NCBI GenBank assembly: GCA_010909165.1
Contig: MU008211.1
Location: forward strand, 1 to 64,000
Reading direction: 5' to 3'
Length of the DNA stretch: 64,000 bases
Origin: Anthoceros angustus
Lineage: Eukaryota; Streptophyta; Anthocerotopsida; Anthocerotales; Anthocerotaceae
Shown: one piece after another, positions 55,209 through 64,000 of the stretch
Position numbering within the stretch: the first letter of the stretch is position 1
Layout: every line of letters begins with the position of its first letter
The notes under the pieces: model-generated
What the model was told of the DNA's origin: nothing
The model's database searches: none
What the model saw: the letters and a program-made list of their open reading frames with translations, nothing else
Made by a program: the position numbers and the translations under genes

Positions 55209-55702
55209 TAGGAGGACTTGCTCGCAAGAGGTCGCCTTACGAAGTTCCAACCGAGCATGAGAGTCATAGTGTGCTTCACCGGATTACTCGCATGAGAAAG
55301 GCGCTTGAGACCGAGATACGGACTTTAATAGTGCAGCTTCTCCACCTTCCCTTGCCTCAGACTCTGACTGAGGTGGACATTGACAGAATTTGTCAATCTC
55401 CCTCGTCCAGTGAGGGGGATGTCCTACCTGAGTCATTTTCGGCGAGGCCACCGCCAGTGAATATATTTGAGCAGGTTTTGGATGGAGTTTGGCTGGAGGA
55501 ACGTGAACATTTTAGGGAGCTCAAGGAAGCATTGGAGAGGGAAGCAAAGGAGAGGGAAGTCTCAGCAACTGCCTTGGAGTCTCGGCGTGGCATGGCAAAA
55601 GCTTGGAGATGTTGTGAAGGAATTGTGTGTAGCGTGGGACCGTCATGGGTCGTGGCAAGGAGCCTTTGGGATATGGGTGTCGCTTATTGTTGCATTGTGT
55701 AA
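55151..55702 (+). CDS. 183-codon ORF with a charged helical region, unknown
   Basis: Intact frame from ATG at 55,151 to TAA at 55,700. After a Trp/Arg-rich start come MRKALETEIRTLIVQLLHL, SPSSSEGDVLPESFSARPP, then WLEEREHFRELKEALEREAK, a likely amphipathic helix. No domain is recognised. It overlaps the 95-bp duplication at its 5' end, so the first codons may be non-native. ATG at 55,289 (MRKALE) is an alternative start. Composition is protein-like, and it could be a transposon ORF or a host gene fragment. Confidence 0.4.
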   Translation: MTSFATGWFASLEDWRWRLLGGLARKRSPYEVPTEHESHSVLHRITRMRKALETEIRTLIVQLLHLPLPQTLTEVDIDRICQSPSSSEGDVLPESFSARPPPVNIFEQVLDGVWLEEREHFRELKEALEREAKEREVSATALESRRGMAKAWRCCEGIVCSVGPSWVVARSLWDMGVAYCCIV

Positions 55703-55809
55703 TAAGCGTGTTCCTAATCCGAGATGATTCACGACACGGTTCATGGGTTTCGTATTTCAAAGTGTCACGTTATGTTGAATGAGATAACGAATCGGCATCA
55801 CATGTGTGT

Positions 55810-56215
55810 CGCCATTTCTTCTACTCGATCGCAAAACAAGCATCACAATAACCTAATGGCTTGTTAAGGACATTGTTATGAATCTTCCTTCCCGCCTTCA
55901 CCCTTTGAAGTAGTCTCGTGCCTCCTTGAGTGGACCCAAGAGACGCTTCTTCATCTCCGACGTCCGCATTGCCGCTTTCTCCTCTCGAGGCGGATCGGTG
56001 ATGGCTTACTCGATTAAGGCCAAGCACGGACTCTATCCGCCCAAGCATGCGTATGCTCCGATGGTGTGGCGCTCATCCCAACTTTCTCCTTCCTCCGCAG
56101 ATGGCTTGGAGGCACGTTTGGTTTTCTGTTTTCCTTGCTTCTGCTTGGTTCTCTTGGTGTGCTCAGTGGCCATCGCACAACCATACTTGCGCCCGCTCCT
56201 GGTCTTCATTATGAG
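55810..56215 (-). pseudogene. Minus-strand ORF with a basic N-terminus, one frameshift
   Basis: ATG at 56,215 opens MKTRSGRKYGCAMATEHTK, then RTKQKQGKQKTKRASK and EGESWDERHTIGAYACLG. A frameshift near 56,045 then gives LGLNRVSHHRSASRGESGN, DVGDEEASLGSTQGG and VNKPLGYCDACF-type text to 55,820. The basic start could be a nuclear localisation or DNA-binding tail. No family is recognised. The opposite-strand frame (55,926-56,342) is judged a shadow. Confidence 0.4.
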
Positions 56216-56512
56216 GCGAGTTATCAGTTGGATGACGGTGAAGGCAGCAAGTTCAAGCTTGGCGAGAGAGGTAGCCAGATGGATTGCCATGCTGCTAGCT
56301 ACAGGGCCGCGTGTGAGTGCTCGAGCGCGGTGGGTAGCCTAAATCCATATTAGAAAGTCCACATGTTGGATTCATACCATGCCACTTGACACGTGGATGT
56401 AACCCGTCTATAAATGCAATTTACAATCCTGTGTATGCTTGCTTGTATACACATGCTTGGATACGTATGCTTGAACACACACGCTTGAATTGCTATAGTG
56501 GCACACATGGCT

Positions 56513-56660
56513 CACTAGTAGAATAAGTCATTTACAACGTCCATAACGTGCTTTACAACGCATGAGGTTGTAAAGCACATTTTGACGTTGTAATATGTGC
56601 TCAAAAATATACCGTATTGGTATACCGTATCCATATATGGTATACCATATCCATATGGTA
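56513..56660 (+). mobile_element. Second CACTA-like terminus with hairpin
   Basis: The sequence reads CACTAGTAGAATAAG, then TTTACAACG words as at 22,644. An inverted pair, GTGCTTTACAAC (56,548-56,559) and GTTGTAAAGCAC (56,567-56,578), could form a 12-bp hairpin. Further on, GGTATACC/CCATAT palindromic text fills 56,610-56,660. The other end was not found. Confidence 0.5.
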
Positions 56661-56684
56661 ATAGGCACATACATGCGGCCGTGT

Positions 56685-56950
56685 GGCTCACCAAGCAAAG
56701 AAATTGGGCTCGCCGAGGCTCGCCAAAGAAATTGGGCTCGCCATGAGGCTCGCCAAGCAAAGAAATTGGGCTCACCGTGAGGCTCGCCAAGAATTGGGCT
56801 CACTGTGAGGCTCGCCATGTGGGGATCAAGCTGTTATCAGATGGATTGGGCGAGTTCTTGTGGGGCTCACCATGGGGCTTGCGATCATCTCTGGATTGGG
56901 CCAGATTTACGGCGGGGCTCGCCAAGCAAGGGATCGATCTCATGGATCGG
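56685..56950 (+). repeat. GGGCTCGCC-type tandem repeat
   Basis: Five regular units of about 28-43 bp (GAGGCTCGCCAAGCAAAGAAATTG and shorter forms) in 56,685-56,820. Scattered GGGCTC(A/G)CC words then continue to 56,950. The minus strand is open across it, as expected of a repeat. Confidence 0.8.
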
Positions 56951-57069
56951 GCTCGGATTGCTAAGTAGGTGATCGGGATTGCCGCTATCGCCTCAAATCA
57001 AGCACCATGAAGGAGAAAGGACTCGAATGAGTGAGTGGCCATTATCCTCTTAGGTCGACTGTTGCCCAA

Positions 57070-57434
57070 GTCTTGATGGGAGTAGCAGCCCAATTCTTCC
57101 CAATTGCTATGTGCAACCAAGTCTCGATGGCAATAGCATAATCCTCCCAATTCTTTGGAATTTGTGCTATGTGGAGCCAAGTCTCGATGGAAGTAGCTCA
57201 ATTCTTCCCAATTCTTTGGAATTTGTGCTATGTGGAGTCAAGTCTCGATGGAAGTAGCAGCTCAATTCTTCCCAATTCTTTCGGAATTTGTGCTATGTGC
57301 AACCAAGTCTAGAATTTGTGCTATGTGCACAATTCTCCCCAATTCTTTCTCGAATTTGTGCTATGTGGAGTCAAGTCTCGATGGAAGTAGCAGCTCAACT
57401 CTTCCCAATTCTTTCGGAATTTGTGCTATATGTG
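57070..57434 (+). repeat. 60-65-bp tandem repeat, six units
   Basis: Units start with CAAGTCTCGATGGAAGTAGC at about 57,070, 57,119, 57,178, 57,239, 57,304 and 57,372. Each contains CCCAATTCTTTGGAATTTG and GCTATGTGGAG. The ORF at 57,288-57,632 partly reflects this repeat. Confidence 0.9.
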
Positions 57435-57469
57435 TGTCTCGTGGATATAATTAGTCTAATATGTATGTG

Positions 57470-57700
57470 GTGTGCTAGGTTTTCTAGTGTGGGCGGCAAG
57501 GATTACACAATCCGTTGGTCTCTTCTTGTTTGCCACAAAATCCAGCATTGGAAGGACACACTCTTGTGGACAGACTCATCATGCCGAGGAGGTGGCCGTG
57601 CGTGCTCGACCAATGGTTCAAGATGCTTTTGAGAAATGTAATTGTGTAAACAAGGGCAAAGGACTATGCGGGGAATCAAGTCCGTATTCATGAGCGTACA
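57470..57700 (+). pseudogene. Coding-like exon, unknown
   Basis: The frame 57,472-57,693 contains HHAEEVAVRARPMVQDAFEK and CNCVNKGKGLCGE. It looks protein-like but has no recognised motif. It may belong with the frames at 58,100-58,940. Confidence 0.3.
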
Positions 57701-58050
57701 TACGGAATATATCGAGGCGCGGAGGGAGGCGCAAGTTCGGAAGAAACCCCGGCCGTACCAAGTGAAGACTCACCCGTGACGGCAAGCGCATATGACGTGA
57801 GTTTCTAACCCCTTTGGTTAAGTATTTGAGATGTATATTGAGTTTCTAACCACTATTTCGTGATACATTCAAGGTATATCATATTTAATATTAATATATA
57901 TATTTATATTTATTTAGTATATGCATGCTCCTTTTAAATGTGCATGATGTGTCATTGATGCATGATGGTTTAAAAGTTAAACTGGTATGGTATGTAGTTT
58001 GTACTTATGATGATTATTTTTGTATAGTTGGCGTAACTTCCTATAGAGGA
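57701..58050. other. AT-rich stretch, no gene
   Basis: Contains TTAATATTAATATATATA-like sequence (57,880-57,915). It may be an intron between the coding-like pieces on either side. Confidence 0.35.
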
Positions 58051-58640
58051 CCATGTTAGCACTCTTGATCCCGATGATGCTGATGATGAACGCACCTCTG
58101 GACACATGTCTCTGCGAAGTAGGAAAAAATTTGGGTGGAAAGGAGAGTCACGTGGACCTTTCCTTGAACACCCTTACCAGCCACGAGAGGGAGAGGCTGC
58201 AAACTCTCATGATGCTGTTGTGTTATACAAGCGTCTTCTCAAAGGTGTATATCCCAAGGAGTGGGAATGTGGGAGGAGGGGGCCATTCCTATTAACAAAC
58301 CATTTCCATATTGGGGTCGTTGGTGGATAGTGAAGGAGGCAACAAATCCAATAATGGGGTTGGGTTTGTTTGCCTTGGAAAAATAAGTGTTAGTCGAGCC
58401 AAAAGAAAGGCGTTCCATTATTTGTGTTTGGTGGTCCCATGTATACACAGTAGTTTAACAAGATTGCGAGTGAGATTGCGAGTTTCAAAATATGCCTTAA
58501 CTTTCAGATGTAGGCGTAAGAAGCTTACGTCACCTATAGTGTACTTGGATGGGCATGTGGCATATGGGAATGTGGCAGTTACATTAATAGCGATAAACAA
58601 GGTAAACTCTATGGGAGGAAAGAGGCGATGGGCATGAGCT
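58051..58640 (+). pseudogene. Coding-like frames on the plus strand, unknown
   Basis: 58,106-58,330 reads MSLRSRKKFGWKGESRGPF and LYKRLLKGVYPKEWECGRRG. 58,311-58,637 reads DSEGGNKSNNGVGFVCLGK, RAKRKAFHYLCLVVP and KVNSMGGKRRWA. They are basic and could be parts of one gene with frameshifts. Family unknown. Confidence 0.3.
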
Positions 58641-58742
58641 ATTGCATCATAGCCACATGATGTGGGTGTGCACTTGGGCGGACCATTGAAGCGGTGAGGA
58701 GTTGTTTGTTGAGTACAATTGGTTTGACCCAAATTATGCGAT

Positions 58743-58940
58743 AGCAAGAATAAATGCAGGCGTGAGTATGCACATACTAAAGAGTATGTGCAAAGAGAGT
58801 GGAAGAAGATGAAGGCAAAGTTAATGCATGAAGACATGGGTGCGGATGCGGAGGAGTATGTAGATACTGCAGAATATGCAAAAAGGGAATGGGAAAAGAT
58901 GAAGGCAAAGTTGATGAAAGAGGATGTAGATTTAGAGTAG
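58743..58940 (+). pseudogene. Small exon with two 30-residue helical repeats
   Basis: The frame ends at TAG 58,938-58,940. Two repeats, EYVQREWKKMKAKLMHED (from 58,782) and EYAKREWEKMKAKLMKED (from 58,872), are spaced exactly 90 bp apart. They come from a tandem duplication that kept the frame. The alternating charges predict a coiled-coil. The frame has no start codon of its own and was probably the last exon of a longer gene. Confidence 0.45.
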
Positions 58941-59099
58941 TATTTGCATGAAAAAGAGATTGGAAAACCCATCTCATGTTTTACTGAGAAAAGATTTTAT
59001 TGAGGTGAAAAAACGATGGGAAGAGCCCATCTAGGAGGGGACAACCAAAGAGGACCAGGGGTCGAGGTGAAGAGGAGCAAATAAGCTCCCTACCTAAAG

Positions 59100-60535
59100 T
59101 CACCTACCGCACCCACAATGTCATATGCGTGAAGAATAAACGGCCCGCAAACCACGGAGGTAGAGGAAGATGCGCCACCCACCGCCGCCGCCTTGTGGAG
59201 GATCGCCAGGCGCCCGTTGAAGGGCAATTGAAACCCGCTGTCGGAAGTATGCCGTGAAGTACGAGAGGGACAAGACCGTGTTCACGCAGCATGGTAAGTT
59301 TTGGCACAGACTTGACAAATTTGTCAAAGTCCTCACCATTGCCCCATACGCTTCTAGTGAATAAAGAGGTGGCCGCTTGCATCCCGCTATTTATGGACCT
59401 TGAGAGCCGCCTCCGGCAGCACCAACTCGACGCTAGTGATGACCGAGTGAGATGGTGTCTCGTGTAGGATCGGTAACCACCACATCTCGCCATCAAACCG
59501 GTCGCCAGACAAGGTACAGTCACCGATTGAACGACCAGACGGAGAGTATACATCCGCTCCCTCCATGCCATGTGGCGCTTCGCGGCGATGGCGAACATGA
59601 CTTGTCAGCGGATGGCGTCGTGAGTGGCAATCACGATGACCCGTGGGACGAGCAAGGTGTACCCGGAATCGCCGGGCGCGCACTTTTCAAGTAAGGAGCG
59701 AAGAAGCACGGTGGAGGCGGCCAAGACGGAATCGCATCGCGATGGTGAAGGTGGTTGGTGCGATGTGAAAACCCGTATGCATGGGCGGGCCAATAGCCAA
59801 GCACTGCGCCCTTCCGAACAAGAGCGAGCCGCGCCTTGTGGACACAGGGATGGAGGGTCTGGAGGCGGAAAGCTGGCGGGCGCTTCTCGGCGAGATGCTG
59901 CAACCCACGAAACCATCAAGAATAAATGTCGAGAAAGGAGGGAAGTCCTTCCGAGCATCCACCGATAACATGTCCCTAGCTTGCCTCAGGGCGTTTGGAG
60001 AGAAGGTTCCCTCCTCCACACGTCGAGATCCTCGAGAAAGGGCTGTCATGGAGGATGAACCGAGAAGCCAGCGAGGAGAGGGCCAGCGCGGAAGCCGGGA
60101 AGAGACCTCCAGTGACTGTGCCTCAAATTGCAGTAGGGACGCTTGCCGGGCCGACGCCCATAGGGCACTCAAAAGCCACAGGCCCAGGATGTCCCCGAGA
60201 GTATCCATAATCTTCCTATCAAACCGCCGTAGGGACAAAAGTGTCGAGGCGGAGGCGGTCTGGATGAGGTAACCGGGCGCCTAGCAAAACAGAGGAAAGA
60301 ATTCCAAAGGCCACTGTGCATCCTCCGGCAAAGGGAGGTCCTCGACATGGGAGAGGTCTCTGCGAGCTGGTCGAGCTCCAGGTGAAGTCGAGGGGCCGAG
60401 GGACCCCTAGAATCCATGATCCCAGGAGCAATCTCCCAGTGAGGCAAAGTAGGTAGAATCCCCGGCGGAGACGGCACACGGCTTGACCTTCAAGCCCACG
60501 AGCTCATGAGAGAAGAGCTCAAAGGCCTCCTTAAC
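59100..60535 (-). pseudogene. LINE-like C-terminal region
   Basis: The frames continue from KVKEAFELFSHELVGLKVKP (near 60,530) through MSLRRFDRKIMDTLGDILG (60,238) and ARQLSASRPSIPVSTRRG (about 59,860). They end in 59,598-59,104 with DRFDGEMWWLPILHE-type text in another frame. These correspond to the thumb and downstream part of the RT protein. Not translatable as one protein. Confidence 0.5.
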
Positions 60536-60539
60536 TTTG

Positions 60540-61090
60540 TCCCAGGCAGGGATGTGAGAGTCGTGCCCGTGAAGGAGACAGTCGCCAGCGGGAGGCCCTA
60601 GATAGGGCCCTATAGTGAGCAATGGCGAAGAGAGCACCGCCTAGGGGTTGCTCGTACTGGCCGATTCCAAGATGTAGACAAGAACTCAAGAGACGTTCAG
60701 GCCGGTAGTAGAGGTTGGAGGACCTCCGAGAAGCACCGGACAAAAGGTATAAGGCTCCTGCACGCGCCAAGATCCCTAAGCTCCTCAAGATGACGCCCCT
60801 AGAAATGGTATTGAAGGCATTCTCGACATCAACTCAGAAGACCACCCACCCGGTGGGTATCAAGGCATGCCTTCACTCCAAGCACCACTCACCCTGAGTG
60901 GCAATGCCAAATTGAAGGGGTTGAGGTGTCCAAGAAGAGAGCGGCATCAAGGGCAATAGTGCGGCCGAGTAGTCGCATGAAGGCTTCCTCGACCGCGAGT
61001 GGGCGACGCCTGAATGCAGCTTGTCCATAGCGACAAGCCCGCTAGCCGCAAGAACATGGGAAATCCGGGAGCCCTCACCCCGAGCCACCG
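60540..61090 (-). pseudogene. LINE-like RT palm domain, inactive
   Basis: With shifts, the minus strand reads LMPLSSWTPQPLQFGIATQG. VDVENAFNTISRGVILRSLG follows at about 60,835-60,785, with the Asp of RT box A. Then comes PLGGALFAIAHYRALS (about 60,650), the box with the R-Q-G-D-P-L motif partly lost. The YADD box is reduced to HGHDSHIP (about 60,575), so the second catalytic Asp pair is damaged. The family is a plant non-LTR RT-like group with NAFNTISR and PLGGxLFALAH motifs. Enzyme activity is very unlikely. Confidence 0.7.
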
Positions 61091-62147
61091 CAGAGAAAAG
61101 AGCTCGGGAAGCCGCTAGATGGATCTTCGGGAGAAAAGGTCCCCGAGGTGTTCAAACACCATTCCCGACAACCCGGCAGATGAAAGACGGGGTCGAGAGA
61201 GCCAGAGCAAAAGCCGCCCGATCCAGAGAAGGGATCCTCCGGACGAGTCGATATGTCCGGGATGGCATCCTTGGGAGCCGGATGGAGGGCACGAGGGCAA
61301 CAATGGTCTCCTCGTGGGGCTAGGGAGGGTCAAGAGCCCGGCAACATGAGCATACCACCGCCTCCAAGCGCAACGACGCAGTTTGTTGCATTACCCGGAC
61401 CTGTTCCAACTGCTGTGCGGATTCCGCCCGAGCCTTGGCAGCACGCAAAGCCTCCTCCGGAGGGATGCCCACCACCGAAAGCGCCAAGACGGCTAGCAAC
61501 TTCCCGATGCCCAGAAGCCCCACCCCTAGAACACCGAAGGCACCACCGGGAGAAGAGAAGGCACCAAGCTAACCCCTGGGATCGAGCGCAAGGCGATCCA
61601 AGGGAAGACTAACGCCAAACGGCATCATCATGAAGGTGGCGGGAAGCTCATGGAAGATGCGCGGCATGGAAAGCGGGTTTCAAACATCCCAAGTATGTGA
61701 TCCAAATTGAAACCATTCCTGTGAAGAGAGACCCCACAATGGACGGCATCGACCGGAGCCCGCACCTGGAATCGAGGAGGTCGCAATGTGCACTGGGCAG
61801 TAGTCCGTCGAAATCTTTATGCATGTGCCCAATGTGGGTTTTCACCCCTTGACACCGCAGAGTTGAGCATGCAGACACTGTCCTTACTGGCCATGGAGGT
61901 AGACCGCCCATTGGGAAGGGTACTAAAAGAACCCAGAAACGCCCGGAGGGCGATGTGGCCGAGGAGGTACCGGGACCGGGACAAAACGATCCCAACTTTT
62001 AGACATACCGAGTGTGAGCTCCGTATGGCGAACCCAAAAGGCCGCCAAAGAGCTCGCCTAGAGGGCGCAACCCACGTAACCACCGCCACCCACCAAACTA
62101 GCTACCAGACCAAGAACAAGTCGGGGTAGGAAATCCACCAGCTAAAG
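61091..62147 (-). pseudogene. LINE-like N-terminal region (no endonuclease seen)
   Basis: Minus-strand frames (62,089-61,817; 61,995-61,648) read HSVCLKVGIVLSRSRYLLG and RGENPHWAHAHKDFDG. Position suggests the region before the RT palm. I do not see a clear apurinic endonuclease signature. Confidence 0.35.
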
Positions 62148-62371
62148 TGTTAGGATTTAGTAAGGCGGAGCTATATAATTAAAGTAGGCAAAAGAATTAT
62201 AGATTATTATCAAAACACTCAACCAAAGGGGTTTTATACTACAAACTAACTAAGCGACTTTTCACTTGTATTTGCTCATATTTAGGTTAACTCAGCATTA
62301 TATCTAGAATATATGTGGCATAATAGCTAACCCTAGTGACGTGGTTACATAAACCAGAGATGGTCTTAACA
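62148..62371 (-). repeat. Copia 2 long terminal repeat, 224 bp
   Basis: On the minus strand it starts TGTTAAGACCATC and ends AAATCCTAACA, with TGTTA...TAACA ends as usual for copia LTRs. The purine-rich TTAAGGGGGTG just upstream is the polypurine tract (about 62,371-62,382). Confidence 0.8.
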
Positions 62372-62792
62372 CACCCCCTTAACCACGACACGGGGGATCA
62401 GAGTGACACCAGCAATGATAAGCGCTACAGTCCACCTTGCGCTCACCTTGGCTGTGCACTCGCCATTGCGATTTTCCTGCTCGCCAAACATGTGCAAAAG
62501 GAACTGCAGAAGCTGGTGCGCAAGACACAAGCACGGGGACGAGCGCAGGAACACAAGAGAAGGCATGAAGTAAAGAAACTAATCACGCTGGCGGGATGGG
62601 ACTTCGAGCTGGCTCACGTTGTCAGTAAACCAGCGGGGCTGGAGGCAGAAAACACAATGCGAGTTGGTGACGAAGGCGGCTAGGAGCTCGAATCCCATTC
62701 GGAGCGGGATATATTGGATAAGGACGCGAGAGCTTCATCCGGCAGACATCGGTGCTCATTACGCAGACAGATATGCTAACTGGTGGAAGATA
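62372..62792 (-). other. Copia 2 3' internal untranslated region
   Basis: Between the RNase H stop and the polypurine tract, about 420 bp. No clear coding. The plus frame at 62,336-62,683 is judged a shadow. Confidence 0.5.
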
Positions 62793-62978
62793 CTAGAGTC
62801 GAATCCCCATCTCTTCAAGAAAGAAACTGTGCTTAGCCTTAGGAAGGGCCTTGGTAAGCAGATCAGCTAGGTTCAGATCTGTGGGAATGTATTCAATCTT
62901 CACAATCTTCCAACTCGAATGGGATCGAAATGGGTCATATTGTTCAATATGTTTCGTGAAAATGAACGGGATTGCCAA
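62793..62978 (-). pseudogene. Copia 2 RNase H tail after a frameshift
   Basis: Reads IPFIFTKHIEQYDPFRS, then KIEYIPTDLNLADLLTKALP and a stop at 62,793. This is the conserved copia ending (TKHIE...IEYIPTDxQLADLLTKAL). It is one base out of frame with the upstream ORF, near 62,950. Confidence 0.85.
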
Positions 62979-64000
62979 CTAAAGCTATTGTGGATTGATT
63001 GTCGCAACATACGCGAGTTGGTTTGGCCTGTGGAAACTGGAGATCAGCAAGAAAAGTGCGTGCCCACTCTGCCTCCTTAGCTGAATCGGTCAGAGCCTTA
63101 TATTCAGCCTCGGTGGAGGAGAGGGCTACGGATACCTGCTTCTTCGTACTCCAAGTTACAACAGCGCCACACAATGTAAAGCAGTAAGCTGATAAACTAC
63201 GGCGAGTCTCGGGATCAGAGGCCCAATCTGCGTCAGCAAAGCCTTGAAGAATAAAATCTGACTCTGGAGAAACACCACGGTAACAGATTCCATATGTTGA
63301 TGTCCCTTTCAAATAACGCAGGATGCGTTTAACAGCGCCCCAATGATCCTTTCCAGGCTTTTCGAGGAACTGCGAAACGCAACTCACTGCATGCTGGATA
63401 TCTGGACGAGTCCAGCAGGCGATATAATTAAGACAGCCCACGGCATGGCGGTATGGGACATCCACCATGTCCTGAAATTCTTCATCAGTCTGTGGAGATT
63501 GCTCAGAGGTAAGCCTTGCACCAACAACCCCTGGTGTGCCAACTGATTTTGCTTGATCAAGATTGAAACGCTTCAGGGTTTCATTGACGTATTTTGTCTG
63601 GTGTAAGAAAAGAGTCTTCTGAGCACGATCCCTGAGAAGCTGAACTCCAAGTACGAAGGTGAGAGCACCTATGTCTTTCATCTCGTACTGTTTATGAAGC
63701 ATTTGCTTAATCCAGCTCATAAGCTCTCGGCTGTCTGATGCTAAAATAGCATCATCAACATATAGGGCTAATATAACGATGTGTCCTTTCCTGATGTAGA
63801 TGTACACGTTGGAATCGGCAGAACTCTGGGTAAAGCCTATCGATTTGAGGTAAGCATCGATCGTTTTATACCATTCCCTTGCACTCTGTTTGAGCCCATA
63901 TATGGTCTTTTTAAGCTTACATACCCAAGTTGGATGCTGCGGATCTACAAATCCCTCCGGCTGTTCCATAAAAATATCCTCCTCCAGCTCTCCATAAAGG
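62944..64000 (-). CDS. Copia 2 reverse transcriptase and RNase H (partial at the window edge)
   Basis: The frame is open to the window edge (LYGELEEDIF, then MEQPEGFVDP). It holds LKKTIYGLKQSAREWY, the catalytic YVDD (LYVDDAILASD), PYRHAVGCLNYIACWTRPDI, AVKRILRYLKGT, then RNase H with FADADWASDPETRRS and SSTEAEYKAL. It ends in NPVHFHETY, where a one-base shift separates it from the tail. All active-site residues I know for RVT_2 and the first two RNase H acidic residues are present. Synthesises element cDNA. One frameshift stands between it and an intact 3' end. Confidence 0.9.
   Translation of the reverse strand, partial: LYGELEEDIFMEQPEGFVDPQHPTWVCKLKKTIYGLKQSAREWYKTIDAYLKSIGFTQSSADSNVYIYIRKGHIVILALYVDDAILASDSRELMSWIKQMLHKQYEMKDIGALTFVLGVQLLRDRAQKTLFLHQTKYVNETLKRFNLDQAKSVGTPGVVGARLTSEQSPQTDEEFQDMVDVPYRHAVGCLNYIACWTRPDIQHAVSCVSQFLEKPGKDHWGAVKRILRYLKGTSTYGICYRGVSPESDFILQGFADADWASDPETRRSLSAYCFTLCGAVVTWSTKKQVSVALSSTEAEYKALTDSAKEAEWARTFLADLQFPQAKPTRVCCDNQSTIALVGNPVHFHETY

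Larger units (their letters stand above)
58980..62147 (-). mobile_element. Non-LTR (LINE-like) reverse transcriptase relic
   Basis: About 3.2 kb on the minus strand. The RT pieces occur in the right order and end in a 3' region with a polyadenylation-like AATAAAATC (complement of 58,993-59,001). The 5' end is cut by the copia LTR at 62,148, so the full length is unknown. Frames break every 60-180 codons. Confidence 0.65.
62148..64000 (-). mobile_element. Copia retrotransposon 2, 3' half, running off the window
   Basis: The 3' LTR (62,148-62,371), polypurine tract and RT-RNase H lie on the minus strand. The element continues past 64,000. It is inserted in the LINE-like relic. The five bases beside the LTR are TAAAG (62,143-62,147), the likely target-site duplication, to be matched at the 5' end outside the window. 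It looks younger than copia 1, since one frame covers 341 codons with all RT and RNase H motifs. Confidence 0.85.

Noticed and set aside
1-64000. tRNA, rRNA or organelle DNA
   Set aside because: No cloverleaf with standard A and B boxes, no rRNA core sequence, and no chloroplast or mitochondrial gene was recognised.

Overview
The window is nuclear DNA from a land plant, and almost all of it is repeats. The evidence is two Ty1/copia retrotransposons with plant-type structure, a Ty3/gypsy remnant, a non-LTR reverse transcriptase relic, ends of the CACTA type, short GT-AG introns, and no rRNA or tRNA genes. I cannot name the species. The non-LTR reverse transcriptase resembles a family I recall from many plant genomes, so it does not narrow the choice. 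Nearly every coding region is broken by frameshifts or stops.

Layout. Positions 1-22,643 hold a scrambled array of five repeat modules, here called B, CD, M, F and G. The fullest order is B-CD-M-F-G, repeating every 3.6 kb (18.5-22.1 kb). Module F carries a small AT-hook-like ORF behind a TATA-like box. A copia element on the minus strand (9,995-14,966) breaks into the array and is itself interrupted by a B module. A copia LTR with its polypurine tract lies at 3,257-3,522. At 22,644 a CACTA-like terminus opens a block of TTTACAAC repeats. A Ty3/gypsy pol relic lies at about 26.2-28.4 kb (+), followed by an LTR-like stretch and a GC-rich region with gag-like reading frames (28.4-33.1 kb).

Positions 33,503-49,984 look like one 16.5-kb element with 28-bp terminal inverted repeats, inserted into an older repeat whose two halves flank it. 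On its minus strand, at 42,775-41,721, is a multi-exon gene whose frame runs through two clean introns. Its sequence matches the tyrosine-recombinase domain of the Crypton / ZMYM-type (DUF3504) family. I regard this as the most interesting item in the window. The same element also holds coiled-coil exons (41.2-40.5 kb, minus) and a plus-strand set of small exons (48.0-49.5 kb).

Positions 50.4-53.3 kb form a large imperfect inverted repeat with a 90-bp minisatellite in one arm. The stretch 53.5-58.9 kb has host-like or transposon-like ORF fragments, several short tandem repeats and another CACTA-like terminus. At 58,980-62,147 lies a dead non-LTR reverse transcriptase (minus strand). Into it has inserted a second copia element (62,148 to beyond 64,000, minus), whose 224-bp LTR, polypurine tract and RT-RNase H are well preserved.

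One caution applies throughout. Copies of the array modules differ mostly in short windows rich in CAG/CTG/CCG, with identical blocks between. Systematic long-read error at methylated CHG sites could cause this, so some of the frameshifts may not be real.
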